Assembly: GCA_029168955.1 (NCBI GenBank)
Contig: JAPDOI010001852.1
Coordinates: forward strand, 1-64,000
Direction: 5' to 3'
DNA length: 64,000 bases
Source: Aplectana chamaeleonis
Taxonomy: Eukaryota > Nematoda > Chromadorea > Rhabditida > Cosmocercidae
Shown: positions 59,225 through 64,000 of the stretch, in pieces
How positions within the stretch are numbered: position 1 is the stretch's first letter
Layout: the number at the start of each line of letters is the position of its first letter
The notes under the pieces: generated by a model
Databases searched by the model: none
What the model was told of the DNA's origin: nothing
What the model saw: the letters and a program-made list of their open reading frames with translations, nothing else
Made by a program: the position numbers and the translations under genes

Positions 59225-61223
59225 CAGGTGGATGCCCTTTACGTGGAAATGGTTGACGAGTGGACGCACCAAATCAACCAGCCCCGGAACGACCCAGATT
59301 TCTCGGAGATCATCAGGTAAGCATCCACGGTAAGCAAGACGTTCTGAGATGCGTCCTTCCAGGAATGAGGATGTGTTACGTCTTCAGCTTCTTCCTCAGG
59401 AATCAAGCCTACAACGTCTACTGCTGCAAAACGTGTAGAAGAGCCTGTCGTCATCTTTCCGTGAAAGTACGGAACCTAACTAGAGATCAAAATACCATTC
59501 ATTAGTTTTATTGCAAACTAATTACAGGTCGTTGGCAACGAATTTTCGGGTGACCCATCTGTGAATCATGTCTGCGTTCATGCAACACTAGTCGCCGACA
59601 AGGCAGAAAGGGTCGCCTATAAGGTAGAAAATTAGCTAATTCGACAAAATGTTTTTTGCTAAAAGTATATGAATGAAGAAAGTTCGCAGAAGAACCAACA
59701 AATCCGATCGGACCCAAGCTTCGCCAATACGCCCACGGTGGAAGTTTGGGAGGACATGCTGCAAGACTGCTTCCAAAACCCTGCCCATGGTACAGCTGCT
59801 GAAAGAGAGGAGGTAGCCGCACTTACATATGTGCAATCATGACCTCGGATGCAGGCGGCGGACTATTACCTGGTGACAAGAAGCGACATATCAACATTCA
59901 GAACAAACCACAACATGAATTTAAGCAACAACACATATTTTTTAGAAGTAAAGAGGTCCACAAGAATCGGGCGATGACCTGGAACAACATCCCGGACAAA
60001 TTCGCTCTCCTCGACGATGGTTCCCGATTTCTCCAGTTGAAGACTGCAGACGTGCCATTTACTTTTTGGTAGCAAAAATCAAGGTAGTTAACCCGATGAA
60101 GTAAGAACAATGCTTTTAAAATAACCTTTAATTACTCTGAAGGCATACAAAAATGGCCTATGTGCCCTTGTTGCTGACGGAGTGCATAAAATCTTACCAA
60201 CAGCCCTAGGGGATAAGGCTCATCCCTACACAATTCATGGCGTATTTTACAACGGTCATGAGGTAATGGAACTTCTATCACTTTATTAGTAAACCTGTCA
60301 ATCTTGTGATTGTAGGTTCCACTTGTGTAAGCGCTGACGAAGGAGAAGAACGAAACTACGTACGGGCAGATCTATGATAGCCCCCAGTGGGAACTACTCG
60401 CCCTTGTCCCCACCTCCCCAGCTGCAACGGATCATAATCGACTTCGAAAAGCAACCATAAACGCGAAGAGGAAAATTATCCCTGGAGTCAGCGTTGAAGG
60501 CTGCGATTTCCATCTAGCGCAAGCCTGGAGTAGGAAACACAACTCCCTCGGCTTGGGAAAGCATATTAAAGGGACCGCGAAAAGCCAGGAAGTCATCAGA
60601 TGGTGGAGAACAATAAAGGGACTTCCGTTCTTGAGGAGAGAACTTCTTCCGCGAGTACCAGCGCTCTCCTTCCCCACGTTTCCACAAAACCACGAGGCAT
60701 ATAAAGGCTGCAAAGAGTTCCTCGAATATTTGCAATCAACGTGGATGCAGGGAATGTTCAAGGACATGTGGTGTAAATGGGGAATGACGGAGCTACGGAC
60801 CACCAATCTCGCCGAAGCGTATCATAGGTGAGCGCATCAAAATGTTAAATCAACTTCAACCATTTCTGTGATTTCAGTAAAGTGCGGCGACTAATACGGC
60901 ATAAAAATGCAGACTTAAAGGTGGTCCTAGAAAGAATACGAAGAGAAGACTTGAGAGCAATGGGGAGTCTCGCTGTTATGGAACGAGTAGGTTTTCATTA
61001 CTTTCTGTAACAATAATAAGCGCCATGAAACCTGCATCATGTACTGATTCAGGCGCCAGAGGAGCAACGCCATCTAAGAAAACGCGACAGGGAACGAAGA
61101 CAAAAGGTGGCCCAGAAGATGGCTGAATTCGAGGAAGAGTTGGCGCGGCCCTATGTGACGACAGTGACCATTCTTAGGTTCTGTCGTCGCATGTCGCGAT
61201 TCATCAGTGAGAAATCCATCTAA
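59225..61223 (+). pseudogene. MULE-type transposase gene, broken
   Basis: Likely exons are about 59227-59466 (5' limits unsure), 59528-59623, about 59650-59822, about 59930-60070, 60143-60262, 60316-60827, 60878-60986 and 61053-61223. The N-terminal part has a possible zinc-binding FLYWCH-like stretch, YVFSFFLRNQ...NVYCCKTC. The transposase core has ALVADGVHKILP (first catalytic Asp), YTIHGVFYNGHEVPLV, IIIDFEK + ATINAK (second Asp), GCDFHLAQAW and TTNLAEAYHR. The C-terminal part ends EKSI before TAA at 61221-61223. Damage: an in-frame TAA at 60328-60330 in VPLV-stop-ALTKEK, and IIIDFEK is in a different frame from ATINAKRK, implying compensating indels. Splice sites elsewhere are good, so loss is probably recent. 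Confidence 0.78.
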
Positions 61224-62460
61224 TCAAATCTGTAAAAAGAAAAGATTTGGATTGGATGTATTTCCGTAGACGTCTGATTTTACGATAGGGAATTCTACCT
61301 TGCGCAAGTCAAGCTACATACTAGGTTTCAGAAAAATCATTTTATACTACAAAGAACTAAAAGATAAAATATGGAAGCTAAACTCATAGTGAAAACACAA
61401 GGTCGCATTCGCTTCGGGGTTCATCGGTTCATGTATTTGGCGCACTAGGGAACTTCACATTGTACTGTTTATGATTTGTTACTTGTATTTGTAATTGTGT
61501 GTTAGTGTCAAAGTCTACAGTCCATTGATGTTGAAGTCCTTGTCTCAGTGTTGTGTCCCTGTGTCCCTCTCGAACCGTGGCTAGCTCATAGCGCTGAGAG
61601 GGTGGCAACGTTCAGTATTTATTGCTTGATGAGAAGAAATACTGAACGGCGAAGAGCCACGGAAAAAATTTCTTGAAAAATGACTTTGAAAGGGTCAACA
61701 AAGGACTGGCGCGGCCTACCATGACGATGGTAAAACCACAATAGAGTTGAAATTGATGAGATCCCAGCGGTCTCACCACATAACAACGCTTTGCGGTTGA
61801 ATACTACCGTGAATAGGCAGAAGATGAAAAACTATTAGTGAGCAGGTTTCTTAATCTAGCACGCAATCTTTTGGAAAAAGAAATATATCAAAAAAGTGAG
61901 ACGAATCGAAGCAATTTGCAACTGTACGACCCTAGTAGAGGAGGCACAATATTTTACAACGACAAATCTTCAAAGCCTCCTCAACTAGGTTTGCACAAAA
62001 AAAAACCCCAAGTCGAGGTGAAGAAAAGATTAGACGCGAAAGATTACGTCATCACTCTACGAATTCGTTTTGTTAGTTGCAATGTTTTCCTATTCGCAAA
62101 AACAAACGAAAAAAACAACTCAACTAATAAAACGAAAAAAACACTGAGAGCACATTTGCAATCAAACCTGCTCAAAAATAGTCATTCTAGTTAACCTACC
62201 TCAGCAGCTTGAAGGGAGAATCCAGCAAGATTAGGCGAATATGATAGAATCTAGCAGATGAAGAAGGTCGGATTCGTGTCAGCAGGGTGGATTGGTAATC
62301 AATACTGCGTTTGAACCGACGCCAAGCCCGAAACTCGTCCGCCTGGGAGCCCCTCCGCCGCGAATGTGGTGGTACGCCGCGCGCGGTGGTACGGCCGCGA
62401 CGCATGACGCGCCGCCCGTCCCCTCACCGCATGCGGCGTCCCACCTGGCCGCCGCCCGAA
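61224..62460. other. Downstream of MULE pseudogene, small hairpin only
   Basis: A hairpin lies at 61575-61662 (CCGTGGCT...CGTTCAGTATTT against AAATACTGAACG...AGCCACGG). A 118-codon Lys/Asn-rich frame at 61838-62194 has no recognisable domain. The CG-rich block at 62340-62450 includes the inverted relative of the 58504 hairpin. Confidence 0.5.
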
Positions 62461-62579
62461 AGAACTCTTATTGGCCCCAAAATCCGCACGCGCTAGACCT
62501 ATCTAATCAATCGATACGTATCTGATACAAGCGAGGAAAGGACTAGCGCGAGCGGATTTCTGGGCCAATAAGGGCTCTT
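62461..62579. mobile_element. 119-bp MITE-like hairpin
   Basis: AGAACTCTTATTGGCCCCAA pairs with TGGGCCAATAAGGGCTCTT, AATCCGC with GCGGATT and CGCGCTAG with CTAGCGCG. The centre is AT-rich. It is non-coding, and the target duplication could not be fixed. Confidence 0.65.
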
Positions 62580-63331
62580 ACGAGCTCGTTCTTTTTTGTT
62601 CCCTAGATCCTATCGCTCCAATGAAAACCCGATCTTTCGATTTCCGGCGAAAAAAAAAACGGAGAAAAAAATTTATCGTGGACACTGCCTTTTCAAGTAA
62701 TATTGGCTCTAAAATGGAAGATATGCCGCAAAATCGATACCATTCTGTGATTGTGTGCTGCTTTTAAATTTTAAATGTCAGGGTTTTTGTTTCTATTTTT
62801 TCCCAGGGTTTATTTTCCTCATGGTTGAGCAAGCCGTTGCGTCAGTTTTCGACGGAACTACGACCCTCCCCCCTTTTTGACCGGAATTTTCACAGCCCCC
62901 CCTCTAGCAATGAAAAATTGCTTCAACTTTTTTGAGTGAAAATTTTAGAGAAATTTCGAACTTGTGGTAATGAAAGACCTTGTTTGCCTGAACAAGTGGT
63001 TGAGAAAAATCCCATTCTTTTCCAAAAGTTTAACGAGGACCCCCGAATTTTTTTTTCCGAAAATTTTCAAAATTTCCACGAACCCCCGTTGCGCCGGGTC
63101 GCAACGGGGCTCAAGCCTGATTTTCCTTCAATTCAATTTCCTTTCGTATTTCATTATGAAACCAAAGACAGATCTCGAATTTCTGTGTAGCTCTCTCAAC
63201 AATTCCCTGGAGAAGATTAGGAGGAAATAAATCATCTGTTCCAGAAGAGAAGTTCAGTTAGCGCAGTATCCTCAAACTAGATTGAGCACTCTCTTTCATG
63301 AGAAAATTGATCTGTCCCGCAGTCTCATAGT
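62580..63331. other. Repeat-derived sequence without genes
   Basis: Stretches such as GAAATTTCGAAC, GACCCCCGAATTTTTTTTTCC and CCCCGTTGCGCCGGGTCGCAACGGGG (a 10-bp-arm hairpin at 63086-63111) resemble the GCGACCCC-type words in the recombinase intron (52725-53060). This suggests an old shared repeat. No coding exon was found. Confidence 0.45.
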
Positions 63332-63710
63332 GTTTCAAAAGATTTATTGGCGAAAAGACTGCAAAAAAAAAGGAAGAAAAGCGGAAACTTTCCAAAACTT
63401 TCGAAAGATCCACAGAAAAATTTCTCGTTCTGGTGACGTTTCGCGGCCTAGCACCTTCTTCAGACCTGAATGCAGACTAATCATTTGATGAATGCACATG
63501 TTGACATCGTCCTTCTTGGCCCAGCTCCAATAGCTGAGCCGAAAGGCTAGTTGGCAAGCCAACGTGCGCATTCATGAAATGATTAGTCTAAATTCAGTTC
63601 TGAAGAAGGTGTTAGGCACCTAAACGTCACCAGGACGAGGAAGTTTTTTTGTGGATCTTTGGAAAGTTTCCGCTTTTTTGCAGACTTTTCGCCAATATAT
63701 CTTTTGAAAC
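63332..63710. mobile_element. 379-bp foldback with hammerhead-like cores
   Basis: The arms are about 150-165 bp. GTTTCAAAAGAT at the left end pairs with ATCTTTTGAAAC at the right; GGCGAAAAGACTGCAAAAAA, GCGGAAACTTTCCAAA, GATCCACA and GACTAATCAT also have inverted partners. Each arm, read toward its own outer end, contains CTGAAGAAGGTG, a TTAGG/CTAGG loop and AAACGTCACCAG. The element is non-coding. Such inverted copies could come from head-to-head insertion or rearrangement of one retroelement end. Confidence 0.7.
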
Positions 63711-64000
63711 TCTCCTTTATGCTGTCATTTTGAAGTGATATTCTGGTTAAGAAAAGTATATTTTCGGTTCTGCTTAAAATTCCGAATTCCGCTTATGATG
63801 TGACGTGGAATGAAGGGTGCGAAGAATATGATTGCGGCAAACACAAAAGGCGAAATCTGTCAATCCTTAGTCATTGATTGTCGTTTTATGAAGTTCGACT
63901 CCTTATCGAACAGTCGTTGCGGGTCGTTCCTGAGTGATTTCTGCATAATATTTTCCGTTTGACTCTTCTTTATTGCTCAATTTTTTTTCTTTCGTACCCG
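63711..64000. other. Right edge, nothing recognised
   Basis: AT-rich sequence with no supported exon, RNA gene or inverted repeat. It may belong to a gene beyond the window. Confidence 0.4.

Overview
The window looks like nuclear DNA from a nematode, most likely a strongylid (hookworm-type) worm. Small exons are separated by GT..AG introns with short T-rich acceptors ending in TTTCAG. A possible splice-leader acceptor abuts one start codon. The intact genes have clear animal orthologues, and non-coding space is packed with MITEs, foldbacks and LINEs. Species cannot be named from the sequence alone. There is no bacterial, organellar or viral gene set.

Three intact host genes could be rebuilt exon by exon, each with reading phase conserved across every junction. 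(1) 3506-14380, plus strand: a 330-residue membrane-anchored GST-like protein of the failed-axon-connections/CDR family, 8 exons. (2) 14967-22922, minus strand: diphthine methyl ester synthase (dph-5), 276 residues, 9 exons. (3) 24453-30587, minus strand: GPI mannosyltransferase I catalytic subunit (pigm-1/PIG-M), 425 residues, 12 exons. Genes 2 and 3 lie head to tail on one strand. Gene 1 converges on gene 2, with 586 bp between the stop codons.

The rest is mostly mobile DNA. An APE-type LINE group with two related families (here LINE-A and LINE-B) has five full-length-size copies plus a 57-bp 3' stub, all with recognisable target-site duplications. LINE-A1 (17691-21154) sits in a dph-5 intron. 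LINE-A2 (40868-44321) has the longest open frame. LINE-A3 is at 54588-58035. LINE-B2 is inserted in LINE-B1, which is inserted in an older CR1/Jockey-like LINE (32080-40733), a three-level nest. The LINE-A/B polyprotein starts with a 2A-like motif, followed by a PHD-like zinc finger, endonuclease, reverse transcriptase and a C-terminal zinc knuckle.

From 47480 to 50770 there is a 29-unit, 114-bp satellite whose unit carries a perfect 12-bp-arm dyad. A stand-alone two-exon tyrosine recombinase with all catalytic residues lies at 52259-53706. A broken MULE-type transposase gene is at 59225-61223. A foldback at 63332-63710 carries hammerhead-ribozyme-like cores in both arms. The left end (1030-3345) is a degenerate ATTC-type tract. 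I found no tRNA, rRNA or CRISPR.
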